Shown: one piece after another, positions 53,885 through 64,000 of the stretch
How the letters are laid out: each line of letters opens with the position of its first letter
Position numbering within the stretch: position 1 is the first letter of the stretch
Assembly: GCF_030463535.1 (NCBI RefSeq)
Contig: NC_132878.1
Coordinates: 40,181,554 to 40,245,553 of the forward strand
Source of the DNA: Salminus brasiliensis
Lineage: Eukaryota; Chordata; Actinopteri; Characiformes; Bryconidae
Length of the DNA: 64,000 nt
Direction: 5' to 3'
Program-made: the position numbers and the translations under genes
The notes under the pieces: generated by a model
What the model was told of the DNA's origin: nothing
Seen by the model: only the letters and a program-made list of their open reading frames with translations
Database searches by the model: none

Positions 53885-56450
53885 TCAGTATTTTCAAATT
53901 TATTTATAGTGCTTTTTATAACTGGCATTGCCACAAAGCGACTTTACAGAATCAGTAATTAGTAAGAAGACAAGAGATCAACAAGACATAGACCCTAAAA
54001 GACCCCCCAGTGAGCAGCCAAAGGCGACAGTGGCAAGGGAAACACTCCCTCAGAGCTGGAGGAAGAAACCTTGGGAGGAGCAAAGCCTCACAAGGGGGAC
54101 CCATCCATCCTCCTCTGGTCAGAACAATTTATAAATTATTGATAAAAGTCACTGTTAATCATAATATCATAATACCAGTATACTAATCATGATATAATAT
54201 AGGGAGCCTCGTAGTTAGTCTGATGGGTGGCAGCTGGTCTTATGCAGGTAAAGGGGACCCCAGCAGTCAGTCTTCTAACAAGTCGGGCAGGATGAGTGGG
54301 CATCCATTTTCTCAGAGAAGGTAAAAAGACAGAGTTAGTTCCGAATGGATTTATGGAGATCAGAGAACATTGAGCACTATCAGTATCAGTATACAATATG
54401 ATGAAACCTGAGCCTACAGAGAGGAGGTTAGCTTACTGTCACACTGGTGCCAGGAAAACAACCTTTCTCTTAACATCAGCTAAGACAAGGAGCTGGTAGT
54501 GGACTTCAGGAAACAGGAGTGAGTGCACACCCCTATCTCCATCCCTATCTCTGGAGGGGGTTAGCAGGAGGAGGTTTTGTATGAACTGTCGCATAACAGG
54601 ACGTTATAACAGGACCTGCATTGTGGAGAGTATTATGACAGGCTGTATCACCACCTGGTAGGGAACTGCACCGCTCAAGGAGGTTCTATACTTAAGCAAT
54701 TAGACTGCTGAATAAACAATAGCTTGTGGACTATGGACCTCATCTGTAACATCACACCTTCCATACAAACACACTCTGCACCCAGCACTTACGACTGGAA
54801 ACCCTATGCACAGTCACGCAGCACCCACAAAGACTTCTCCCCTCCCATACTACACCTGAACTCACACCCATCCAGTGTCTTTTTTGTCCATTTTGTCCGC
54901 GTGCAAGCAGCGAGACGACAGCTCCAGCATCTCAGTGTACTACAATTCCCTGTGTCCGCGAACTCCTGAACCTGCAGACTTTATCTAAGGGGAAACATTA
55001 ATTACCAAAAGCTAAACTAAACAGATGAGTTTCAGCCTAGATTTTAAGATTGAGACCGTGTTTGAGTCCCAAACATTATCTGGAAGGTTATTCCAGAGTT
55101 GGGGGGCTTTATAAGAAAAGGCTCTTCCCCTGCTGAGGTTTTCTGAGTATTGGGAATGAGTAAGAAACCAGCACCCTGAGATCTTGATTCTTGATGTTTC
55201 ATAAAAGTATTCTTGATGGTTCATAATATGTAATAAGATCCCGCAGGTAGTCAGGACCAAAGCCATGTAGGGCTTTATATGTTAATAGAAGAATTTTGTA
55301 TTCAATACGGAATTTAACTGGGAGCCAATGAAGTGCTGATAGAACTGGACTGATATGGTCATATTTTCCTAGTTTTAGTAAGGACCCCGGCTTGAACTTG
55401 TTTATTGAGGTTCCTGCTAGAACAACCTGACAGTAGTGCATTACAGTAATCTAGCCTTGAGGTAATAAAAGCGTGTACTAGCTTTTCTGCATCCTGTAGA
55501 GATAAGAAATTTCTTAGTTTGGCAATGTTCCTAAGCTGCATAAAGGCTGTCCTACTAATATTAGCTACATGTTTACAAATGATAGATCTGAATCCAATAT
55601 GACGGCAAGATTTTTAGCTGCTGGACTATGTATAATGGAAGCGTCAGCCAAATCTAACATTAAGTCTGATTTCTTATTCTTACATTAAGTTTATTTCTAG
55701 TGTTCTAGAGTTTTATATCCTTTACACAGTCTTTAATTTTATTTAATCTAACTTTATTGTCAGGTTTGGCTGATATATAGAGCTATGTTTCATCTGCATA
55801 ACAATGGAAATTAACATATTGTCTACTTATAACTGAGCCCAGTAGTAACATGTATAATGTAAATAAAACAGAGCCTTGCGGAACTCCATATCTCACTTTT
55901 GTGTAATTTGAAGATGAATCTCTTAACTTTATGAACTGATAGCATTCAGTTAGATATGATTTGAACCACAATAGGGCTGTTTCTGTGATTCCAACCATCT
56001 TTCTAGTAATATAGTATGATCTATTGTATCAAAGGCTGCACTGAGGTCCAGTAGGGCTAATAAAGATACATAGCCTTGATCAGAGGCAAGAAGAAGATCA
56101 TTTGAATCATTTCATCTTCACTAGGGCTGTCTCTGTGCTGTGACTGGGTCTAAATCCAGATTGGAATTCTCATACATGTCATTCTTACTCAGGTATAAGC
56201 AGAGTTGTTGGGCCACAGCTTTTTCTAATATCTTGGATATAAATGTTAAATGTTGTTGGAGATGGGTCTGTAATTAAACAGTACAATAGGATCAAGATTT
56301 GGTTTCTTGGTAAAAGGTTTTATGACTGCTAATTTAAGGGTTTTGGTACATGCCCTAAGCTAAGGGATAAATTTATGAGCTTTAATAAGTGCCCTTCTAT
56401 ATTCAATAAGGATGTACTTCCAGGCAGAGTAGAACACCTCTAGTTTGGTT
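53885..56450 (-). repeat. L2-like LINE, near-complete 3' half, antisense, with nested insertion
   Basis: On the minus strand it reads 5' to 3' from about 56450 to 53885. Visible RT words: [20 protein letters not shown] and VRYGVPQGSVL (55783-55998), [19 protein letters not shown] (55400-55500), KYDHISPVLSALHWLPVKFR (55270-55375) and LWNNLPDNVW (55060-55110). The tail lies at 53890-54110 (CTTTACAGAATCAG; GAAGAAACCTTGGGAGGA). Frames are broken. A plus-strand fragment of another LINE interrupts it at 54420-54900. Confidence 0.85.
54420..54905 (+). repeat. LINE fragment (Rex1-like) nested in the L2-like element
   Basis: Plus-strand RT remnants: the CAAGGAGCTGGTAGTGGACTTCAGG segment (KELVVDFR-type) at 54488-54512 and a TCACCACCTGGTA segment at 54649-54661. 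The 3' end matches 680-840. The family name is a guess. Confidence 0.6.
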
Positions 56451-58645
56451 GTCCGCTATTTACGTTCTAGAATACTTCACAGCACATCACACTTTTCCGA
56501 TTTTTATTTGATAAAAAATTTGAAAACCACAAATCATGTTTGTTCATGCTACATTGCGTTGGTCTATTATTTAATCTCAATAAAATACATTTAGGTTTGT
56601 GGTTGTAAGGTCATAAAATGTGAATAAGTTCAAGAGGTATGATTACTTTTAGAGTTATCATTGGGGTACACCTTCCTGCTCTGGGTTATATTCTGACCAT
56701 ATACATAATCACGGGAGTGACCTAGGGGGTGTTCAATCAAGCAAGCTGACTTTTTGAGACATAAATATATCAAAATATGTCATAAAATGGATCCATCAAG
56801 GAAGTGCCACAATCGCATCAAGGATGGGTAGCATCACAGTGACTTCACAAACAACATCCTATATTAGTGCTTAAGTGGTGCTTAAGAGGAGTCCTAATCA
56901 GTTCAGTCATGAACTGTGTGCTGGAGAGGAGCCTCAAGTGAGGGGCGGAGCTTAGCCCTTGCACACTTGAGCACATGTGCATGAGCTCCCCAGTAGAGGG
57001 AGACAATACAGTGGCAACCAATCGTGGGGTGTCAAAGGACCTCCACGCCTGTGTGACATGATGACAAGATTGCAGGTTGTGAACATAGAGACCATATTTT
57101 TTTAAACCAGTGTGCAATAGAACATGAGAGAGAGTGTGTTATCGTGAAATATCTGGGTGTGATGAAGCAGACACGAGCCGAAGGTGAAGGTGAATGTCCA
57201 TGACTGCGCATTAAATAATATTGGCTCTTTTAAGTGTGTATATTTCTTGATCAAGTCATGTTCCATCAGTACAGAGTGACAAAGCCATCACAACAAGCAC
57301 AACTACCAGCTGGCCCGGGAATATGTAGTCAATCTTCTGATGAGGATGCTGTTGTATCCACTTTGAGCTACACAAAAGATGTACCAGACCAATGACAACA
57401 GGGAGTGAGTTTCTCTAATGGAAGAGAACTTTCCTTTCCAGATTAAAAACTATCTAACTAACACTGTGAACGTGACCTCACTTGCATCTCATAATGAAAG
57501 CACGAAAGAAACACTACAATATAAAATATCATGTGTAGAATAAGAATAACTGGATAGAAAAACTGTGTAAGAAAGCACACGGCAGAAAAGAGAGAATAGT
57601 AAAGTGATCATATGATATTCATTTTGGTCATACAAAGGCAGACCAAATGTAGAACAAGAACTACCTACAATAGTTTGTAGTGTGTGTGTGTGTATCATAA
57701 TGCCATTATGAAATATTAAATCTTTGAGTAGGGCACTTTGTTGTTGTACACTGACTAATGGAGTATTGGGGGTATGACTCATGGGATAAGACAGTATGCT
57801 CAACTTTCTGCTACAATAACCCCCATATCATCTGTTTTTCTACATGTCTCTCTCTACACCACTCTCTCTGCATATCTCTCTACAATGTCTCATTCTCCAT
57901 ATGCATCTCTGTCAGCTTCTCTCATTCTATCTGTTACACACCTGCCGGGAAAGAAAGGACGTCTATATGTGCATATGTTTTAGAATGTTGGCTTTTTGCA
58001 TTTCGTCAGCTCTGAAACTGTGGCTGTACACTCAGAGCTCTTGCGATGCTCCCAGCTGTGCAGGACCCCTTAGCTGCACTGAATGCTCTAAACAAACAAA
58101 GCACCCTACTAAACAAAACACTATGAATAAGTCACTTGGTTCCATAGTTTACTCAGATAACACAGTGTAATGATGAGTCTACCGGTTGTATGTATTCTCT
58201 CCAAAAACCGGATTATGACTTATATTTATTAAATAGTGCTGCCTACATCCTAAGCAATCATTTAGTGTCAGCATTCATTACCAAAATACAGTTAGGCTCA
58301 CCTAAAAACATAAAACAGCACACATTTCATCAGCTCTGAAAGCTGCACACAACTGTAAAGAACCCTAAAGCTGCACTTAATCCCTCAAAGCCTGGGTGTG
58401 CAATACATCGCTGATGTCTGTTGTTCCTTAATGAAGCATACTACAAATATAAAACACAGAGTATTGGATTGTATTGAACATAGTTCAAGAACAAAGAAAA
58501 TATTTTTAAATAAGCACACCCCTCACTTAGTCCTTCATTCTCACCTCAAAAATAAATGTTATCCTAACATTACATATCCCTGTTGTCATCAACAGATTTT
58601 CCAGTATGTTGCTGCATTAATTTTGATGCTCTACCTGAACTAGCC
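56451..58645. other. Unassigned repeat-poor region
   Basis: AT-rich, with no coding exon or recognisable element. A short (TG)n tract lies at 57678-57693. Open frames on both strands at 57489-58170 overlap one another and carry no domain. Confidence 0.4.
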
Positions 58646-58649
58646 CTCC

Positions 58650-58895
58650 AGTGCCTGCTACTCAGAAGCTGCCACCATCATGCTTCACAGTGAGGATGAT
58701 TTGATCTGCAGTGTTTGGTGACCACCGAACATTGCGTCTAGTCTGATGGCCAAAAAGCTCAATGAGATGAAAGAACCTTCTTTCGATTGACATTGGAGTC
58801 TCCCACATGCCTTTGAACAAATTGTAGTCAAGATTCCATTCTCTTTGCTGCTCCCCCATAAAGCTTTGACTGGTCAATAAGTTGGGCAACAGTTG
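58650..58895 (-). mobile_element. Tc1-like transposase fragment
   Basis: On the minus strand ELFGHQTRRNVRW and ILTVKHDGGS correspond to the WSDE..ELFG to VKHGGG part of Tc1 transposase. No ends found. Confidence 0.7.
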
Positions 58896-58979
58896 TAATG
58901 TGTAGTCTCTCCTGTCTGATCTGCTAAAGCTTTTAACTCGTCCTCAACATTCATTTCCAAAAGCTACAACAGTCCTTGG

Positions 58980-59485
58980 TCACAAACATTACCTAAAAAA
59001 GTTTTTCCAGAATTTAGGGAATTTTCATTTTATATGAAAAGGTTATTCCCCCTGCTGAAGCTTACTGAATTCTGGGAACCACCACCAATTTTTCCAGTTT
59101 TACTAAGAACTAGCTGCAGCATTTTGAACTAGTTGAAGTTTATTGAGGTTCCTGCTGGAACATCCTAACAGTAGTGTATTCCAATAATCTAGCCTTGAGG
59201 TAATAAAGGCTTATACTAATTTTTCTGCATCATACAGACATAAGGCATTTCCTAGTTGGGCAGTGTTCCAAAAATGGTTGAAAGCTGTCCTGGTAATATT
59301 AGCTATATGTTGGTCAAATGATAGATCTGAATCAATTATGACGGCAACATTCTTAGCTGCTGAAACAGCTAATCAACCAGGTTTAACATTAAGTTTACAG
59401 TTTTTCCCTGCAGCTTTTGACCCCAAAAGGAGAACCTCAGTTTTGTCAGTTTTGTTTTAAATTTTGCCTAATTTCCTTTTATCGG
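58980..59485 (-). repeat. L2-like LINE fragment, antisense
   Basis: Colinear with 55090-55610 of the larger copy (GGTTATTCCCCCTGCTGA; TCTAGCCTTGAGGTAATAAAGG; TGATAGATCTGAATC). Confidence 0.75.
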
Positions 59486-59494
59486 GATTTGTTC

Positions 59495-60620
59495 AATGTT
59501 TTAATGTTTATTTATATAGCGCCTTTCACAACAAATGTTGTCACAAAGTGCTTTACAGAGATCCAGGTCCACGCCTCTTATTAGCAAGCACCACAATGGA
59601 GGTGGTAGCGACAGTGGCAAGCAAAAACTCCCTCATACTAAGAGGAAGAAACCTTGGGAGAAACCAAGACTCAGTCCGAGGAACCCATCTGCCTTAGGTC
59701 GACCCGCACAGCACAAACAAATAACAATACTGCTGGAAAAAATGCTGGAGCTAATGTAGGAACAGGTTATGAAGTATGAGTGTGAGTAGGTGCTTGACAT
59801 ATGCTCAGTGTTAATGTTAAAGTCAATGCTTTGACTTTGATTGTATGTGTATGTATAGCAATGGAGTGTGGAAGGAGTGGATCATTGCAGAACTCCAGAG
59901 CAGAACCGTAACACAGCAGGGCAGTGGAGAGCCAGGCTGAGCGAACATCAGGGCACAGCAGAAGGAACAGGGCACCTCAGCACATGCAAAAGAAAACAAA
60001 AGAGAAGAGAACTCACAGAGCTTTAGCAGAGAGAGAGAGAACAGAAAGGAAGGAAAGAAAGAAAAAAGAGGGTTAGGAGACTTGTGTCAAAAGCTCTGCT
60101 GAGTATAGGGACAGGCCTGAGTCCGGAATATGGATGAATGGACACCTCAAGACTGGATGGCAGGGCATCTCAGCATATGTAAAAGAGAGAGAGAGAGAGA
60201 GAAAGGGGTTAGGATGGTTGTGTTGGAACTTTGCTGAGTAGTGGGACAGGCCTGATACCAAGACGCAGGACCTGAACCAACAAAGGGCAACTCCAGGCAG
60301 GCAGCTCAGGACATGGCGGAGAGAGACAAAAGATGAAGATTAAAACAAGGTTTACGTTTACCGAGTGACCTGTAGCAGAAATGGTTAGACAGACAACCAC
60401 AATAATAGTAATAACAAGCCTGTCTGGGACAGAATAGTGGCGATATGTAATCAGAGCAGGACAGAAGTATAGGATAGAACTATTGTTAACTGAGTTATCC
60501 GAAAGCTTGTGTAAAGAGAAAAGTTTTAATCTAGCTTTAAAGACTGAGAGTATGTCTGATTTATATATATTAACAGGGAGGTTGTTCCAAAGTTGGGGGG
60601 CTTTGTTTTTTTATGTAATG
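59495..60620 (-). repeat. L2-like LINE 3' end, antisense
   Basis: The tail at 59505-59665 (AGCGCCTTTCACAACAAATG; GAAGAAACCTTGGGAGAA) and the block at 60510-60605 (GGAGGTTGTTCCAAAGTTGG) match the 53.9-55.1 kb copy. Between them lies GA-rich low-complexity DNA including (GA)n at 60183-60204. Confidence 0.7.
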
Positions 60621-60663
60621 ATGAGCTAGTTGTTCTCTGGGGAACTATTTTTCCAAAACACAC

Positions 60664-61068
60664 TGTCACATCTCCCTCCGTGGCTCCATGAAGCCATCAT
60701 TACACCTTTCACCGCACCCAATCAGAGACTGTTGCCCCGTTTGCATTACCGGAGTACTTATTGGTTTTGGTCACCATCACTGTGATCATGTATATACCTG
60801 TTCTGTTCCAATGTACTGTTACACAGTATTATCAACTTTCCTTTGCTTATTAAGCATTTCTCATTTGTTTTGACTGCCCTCTTGTGTACTAATTACTTCC
60901 TGTTTACCTGTGTTGCTGACTGGTTTGGTTGTTTGTGAGATTGCTCTTCTGGTATCTCAGTTCTGGTTCTGCTCTGTATTGTTGGTTTGCTGGTTTTCTG
61001 CTTCTTGTTTTCATATATTTTGTTGTGTTACATCCGCAAGCATCTGAATAGTTTCCCAGTCGTAACAG
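60664..61068 (+). mobile_element. Putative 5' LTR of gypsy element
   Basis: Starts TGTCACATCTCC and ends CAGTCGTAACAG, immediately before the gag-like frame. This fits the TGT...ACA ends usual for fish gypsy elements. A second LTR was not found in the window. Confidence 0.6.
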
Positions 61069-62075
61069 AAACCTTCGCCACTATGCAGATGGCGTATTAC
61101 AAGGAGGTGCAAACGGCATTGAGTAGTCAAGGACAGCTGTTAGGTCAGCACAAGTTATTTGACTCTCTGAATCAGTCTGTGGGTGCTCTGAGTCTACAGC
61201 AAGGAGAACAGCAATGAGAGCTTACTCAGATCTCTGCTAATCTAATAGAGATCTCTACACAACTATTGAAACATTAACCCAACATTAAATAAGTCCACGT
61301 ATTACTAGGGCTTTAGCTGTTTTTCCCTTTCAGAATACAAATACTCTGTGTGTAAACCAGAGAAAATTTAATCTTTATAAAGGGTTCTTGCTATGGTGTT
61401 TTGCTATGGATTTTTTTTGTTAACTCACCACCTAGTTCTGAGAATGCTTGAGTTGTTGGCTCAGATTCATCAGGGATCATGTTCAGTTGTGGATTATGCC
61501 CTACATTTTTGTACTCTAGCTGCGGGTAGTGGGTGGAAGGAGTCTGCATTTTTAGTTGTTTCATAACTTTCTTAACCCTGCTATATTCAATGAATTGGCA
61601 TTTAGAGATGAGGGACTGTCTCTAGAGGATCTTATTTCACTGGTCATTTGCCTTGACCAACTTCAAAGCACTACCAGCACCACTCTATGGCGAGTCGTCT
61701 CCTCTCCACCACATCTGCACAGGACAAGAGGCCCGAGCAGTAAATTCATTCCCAGCGCCATCTCCCAGACACCTGCTTTGAATTCTACAGATGAACCCAT
61801 GCAGCGTGACTCCCCTCGTTTATCACCGGAGAGACTTCGTAGGTTTCAAGGAGGCTTGTGCCTGTATTGTGGTACTGCTGGCCACGTTCTACATGATTGT
61901 CGGGTTCGCCCACACAGACATCAAGTGCCATCTCTGGGAAAGCGGTGCAGTCTACTTCACACGCTAATATGATGAGTGTTCCCACGCTGGGTATGGTTTT
62001 GAAGTCTTTATTCTTGCCAGTCTCTAAACTGCCCTAGTTCTGTGTCTGTTTTTTCAGCTTTGATTAATTCTGGTG
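61069..62075 (+). pseudogene. Gypsy gag/protease remnant
   Basis: The gag N-terminal region at 61085-61217 (MAYYKEVQTALSSQGQLLGQ) ends in stops. Gag C-terminus lies at 61556-61972 with a CCHC zinc knuckle (CLYCGTAGHVLHDC). A protease-like active-site remnant ([12 protein letters not shown], with N in place of the catalytic D) is at 62055-62090. The coding sequence is broken in several places. Confidence 0.8.
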
Positions 62076-62690
62076 CTGAGGGAACCCAGGTGCTTGTTCA
62101 GTCTCTTGTCACCTCAAGACTTGACTACTGCAACTCTCTTCTGGCTGGTCTCCTTTTGCGCACCATCAGACCCCTGCAACTTATGCAGAATGCAGTGACA
62201 CGGGCCGTCTTTAACATTTCAGCCAGAAGTCAAAAGTTCAGCCATGTCCCTCCACTATTGCATTCTCTTCACTGGATTCCTGTAGCTGCCTGCATCAGAT
62301 TCAAAACCCTGATGCTGGCCTACAAAGCCAAGACTGGACCAACCCCTCCATACATGAGGGCAATAGTCAAAAGGCGATCTGCACCAAGATCCCTTCGAGC
62401 CTCAAGTATGACTCAGCTTGACCCGCCATCCCTTAAGATCCATGCAAGACAAGTGTCCAGGCTTTTTTCTTTCCTGGCACCGAACTGAAGACTGAAGACC
62501 CACCTACTTCAAGAATACTTGGGTGAAGAGTAGAGTATTATCTCCTTATTTACTTGTGTTTAGTAGTGTTTAAGATTAGAGATATCTTTGTCTACTCAAA
62601 CTAGCTAAGGTTATTCTTGAGCAAATAGCAAGGCACGTTTGTATGTTGCACTGGATAAGAGCCATAAATGTAGATGGAAATGTAAGGAAG
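62076..62690 (+). repeat. LINE fragment nested inside the gypsy element
   Basis: Open for most of 62042-62488: [49 protein letters not shown] and [15 protein letters not shown] typical tail follows (GTTGCACTGGATAAGAG, then ATAAATGTAGATGGAAATGTA). It separates the gypsy protease and RT regions. Confidence 0.85.
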
Positions 62691-63240
62691 GTGATGAACA
62701 GGAGGCTCTTTCTCACCATGGGTGCACTATGAGTACAAGGACATGCTGTTTGGATTATGTAATGCTCTGTCTGTCTTTCAGGCATTTATTAATGATGCTT
62801 TCAGGGATATGTTAGTTTGTTTCATTATTGCGTACATAGATGATGTTTTGATTTATTTGATAAAGAAACTCATATCTGTCAGGTCCGTCAAGTGTTAGCT
62901 TATCTTCTTGAGAATCAGTTATTTGTCAAGGGAGAGAAATGTGAGTTTCACATTGACTCTGTCTCCTTTTTGGGTTATGTCAACAGCCCTGGGGGTGTGG
63001 TCATGAATGACAAGAAAGTAGGTGCTGTGGTTAACTGGGCGGTGCCTACTACCACCAGAGAACTACAGCAAACGTATGAATGTATGCACAATGGTCCCTC
63101 TTTTTTGCTTGAGTTCAGTTTACTATTATGTATCACCCGGGGTCGTGTAACAATAAAGCTGATGCTCTATCACATGACACTGAAACAACTGCTTTGGAGG
63201 AACCAGTCAATGTACTGCCGCCTGGGTTAGTAGTAGCTAC
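62691..63240 (+). pseudogene. Gypsy reverse transcriptase/RNase H remnant
   Basis: [40 protein letters not shown] (catalytic YIDD) and QLFVKGEKCEFH followed by SFLGYV are recognisable in two frames. RNase H is largely deleted. A frameshift lies near 62870. Confidence 0.85.
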
Positions 63241-63329
63241 CATTAGATTGGTCGTAGTGGTAGAGATCTGTCGGTTCCCAGTGTAAAAGTTTACCCCTTG
63301 TAAAACACCTGCCGCTCCCAGTACCCTTA

Positions 63330-63640
63330 GGTTCTTGGTCCTCATAGCAGTTGACTTCATTACCGACTTATCTGACTGGCAGGGTTGCACAGTGATTCTC
63401 ACTGTAGTGGACCGATTTCGATTTTCGACCGGCGTTCGATTCATTCCTTTCTCATGACTTCCCATGGCATTTCAAACCGCCAAAGCTCTATTTCAACACA
63501 AGGATATTGTGTCAGATAGAGGTACTCAATTCACTTCTCAGTATGGAGAGCATTTATAGAGAGGTTGGGTTTGTCTTCTGGTTACCACCCCCAATGCGAA
63601 AAAATGCGAAAAAATTAATCAGGAACTAGAAACGCTCTGG
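63330..63640 (+). pseudogene. Gypsy integrase remnant
   Basis: Words in different frames: [20 protein letters not shown] followed by DRF, then DIVSDRGTQFTSQYGE, then SSGYHPQ and INQELETL. This is the DDE core of a gypsy integrase with frameshifts and a missing middle. Confidence 0.8.
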
Positions 63641-63864
63641 GTGACCGAGTCTGGCTATCGACCAGGGCAAAGCAGAATAGTCCAGAAACCCCCCCCAAAA
63701 ACCCCACACCAACACCATAGAGAACGTTCAGTATTGCAGCAAGAAAACTGGCAATGCTTTGCAAGGAGCAGCAGAGTGAGAGGTGGTGGCTTTGTAGAGG
63801 GAGTGATTAGGGTATTGCAGGTGTGAGTGATTGAGACCATTGCTGGGGTATGTTACACTTTGCA
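63641..63864. other. Unassigned stretch after the gypsy remnant
   Basis: No element end or gene recognised. The C run at 63689-63697 is low complexity. Confidence 0.35.
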
Positions 63865-64000
63865 AGGCTGGTCAAAAATCATCACATCTGAACTCCCTGC
63901 AACACTTGACCCACTTCAGTTTGCATACCATCCTGACTGCTCTATGGATGATGCCATATCAGTAGCGCTTGGCACAAGAACAGTTATGTGTGGATGCTTT
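63865..64000 (+). repeat. LINE reverse transcriptase fragment at right edge
   Basis: Plus-strand translation gives KIITSELPATLDPLQFAYHP and DCSMDDAISVALGT, a typical non-LTR RT block. It continues beyond the window. Confidence 0.75.

Noticed and set aside
61556-63640. An intact endogenous retrovirus
   Set aside because: The motifs are those of a Ty3/gypsy retrotransposon, in broken frames, with no envelope-like region and an internal LINE.

Overview
This is eukaryotic, almost certainly teleost fish, nuclear DNA. It holds multi-exon vertebrate genes with GT-AG introns and abundant fish-type repeats: Tc1/mariner elements, L2-like and Rex1-like LINEs, Ty3/gypsy LTR elements, a tRNA-type SINE and long (TA)n tracts. 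I cannot name the species. No operons, CRISPR arrays or prokaryotic features are present. I rebuilt four protein-coding genes exon by exon by translating the minus strand and checking splice sites and phase. All four lie on the minus strand.

Layout, left to right. (1) 1000-4205: the first nine coding exons of a CYP46A1-like cytochrome P450 (cholesterol 24-hydroxylase family); the heme-binding C-terminal half would lie off the left edge. A LINE fragment sits at 420-990, beyond the last visible exon. (2) 5240-8045: a 1.4-kb tandem duplication carrying ghost copies of the P450 exon 2 and of the exon 1 donor. (3) 10400-16608: complete isthmin-2 (ism2), 6 coding exons, 478 aa. (4) 16.7-29.8 kb: a repeat-rich intergenic stretch with LINEs, a degenerate TAGCAACCAC minisatellite, Tc1 remnants including an inverted pair, and a decayed minus-strand gypsy element between two 600-bp direct repeats. 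(5) 29876-42563: complete sptlc2, 12 coding exons, 563 aa, with a 1.6-kb Tc1 element in intron 7 and a SINE in intron 8. (6) 42.6-48.4 kb: intergenic, no recognisable gene. (7) 48449-53473: complete snw1 (SKIP), 14 coding exons, 536 aa, with a 0.6-kb internally deleted Tc1-like element in intron 10. (8) 53.9-64 kb: nested repeats, mainly L2-like LINEs and a decayed plus-strand gypsy element interrupted by another LINE.

The order and common orientation ISM2-SPTLC2-SNW1 matches human chromosome 14q24.3 as I remember it. There ALKBH1 and SLIRP lie between SPTLC2 and SNW1; I do not see them here. The genes are not functionally linked: sterol oxidation, a secreted signalling protein, sphingolipid synthesis and pre-mRNA splicing/transcription. 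The neighbourhood is conserved vertebrate synteny.

I did not find a new biological system. The observations most worth a second look are the ghost CYP46A1 exons, the SPTLC2 active-site-loop alanine, the palindromic (TA)n structure in the ism2 intron, the inverted Tc1 pair, the tRNA-like segments in the gypsy-flanking repeats, and some GC-rich non-repetitive candidate regulatory stretches.
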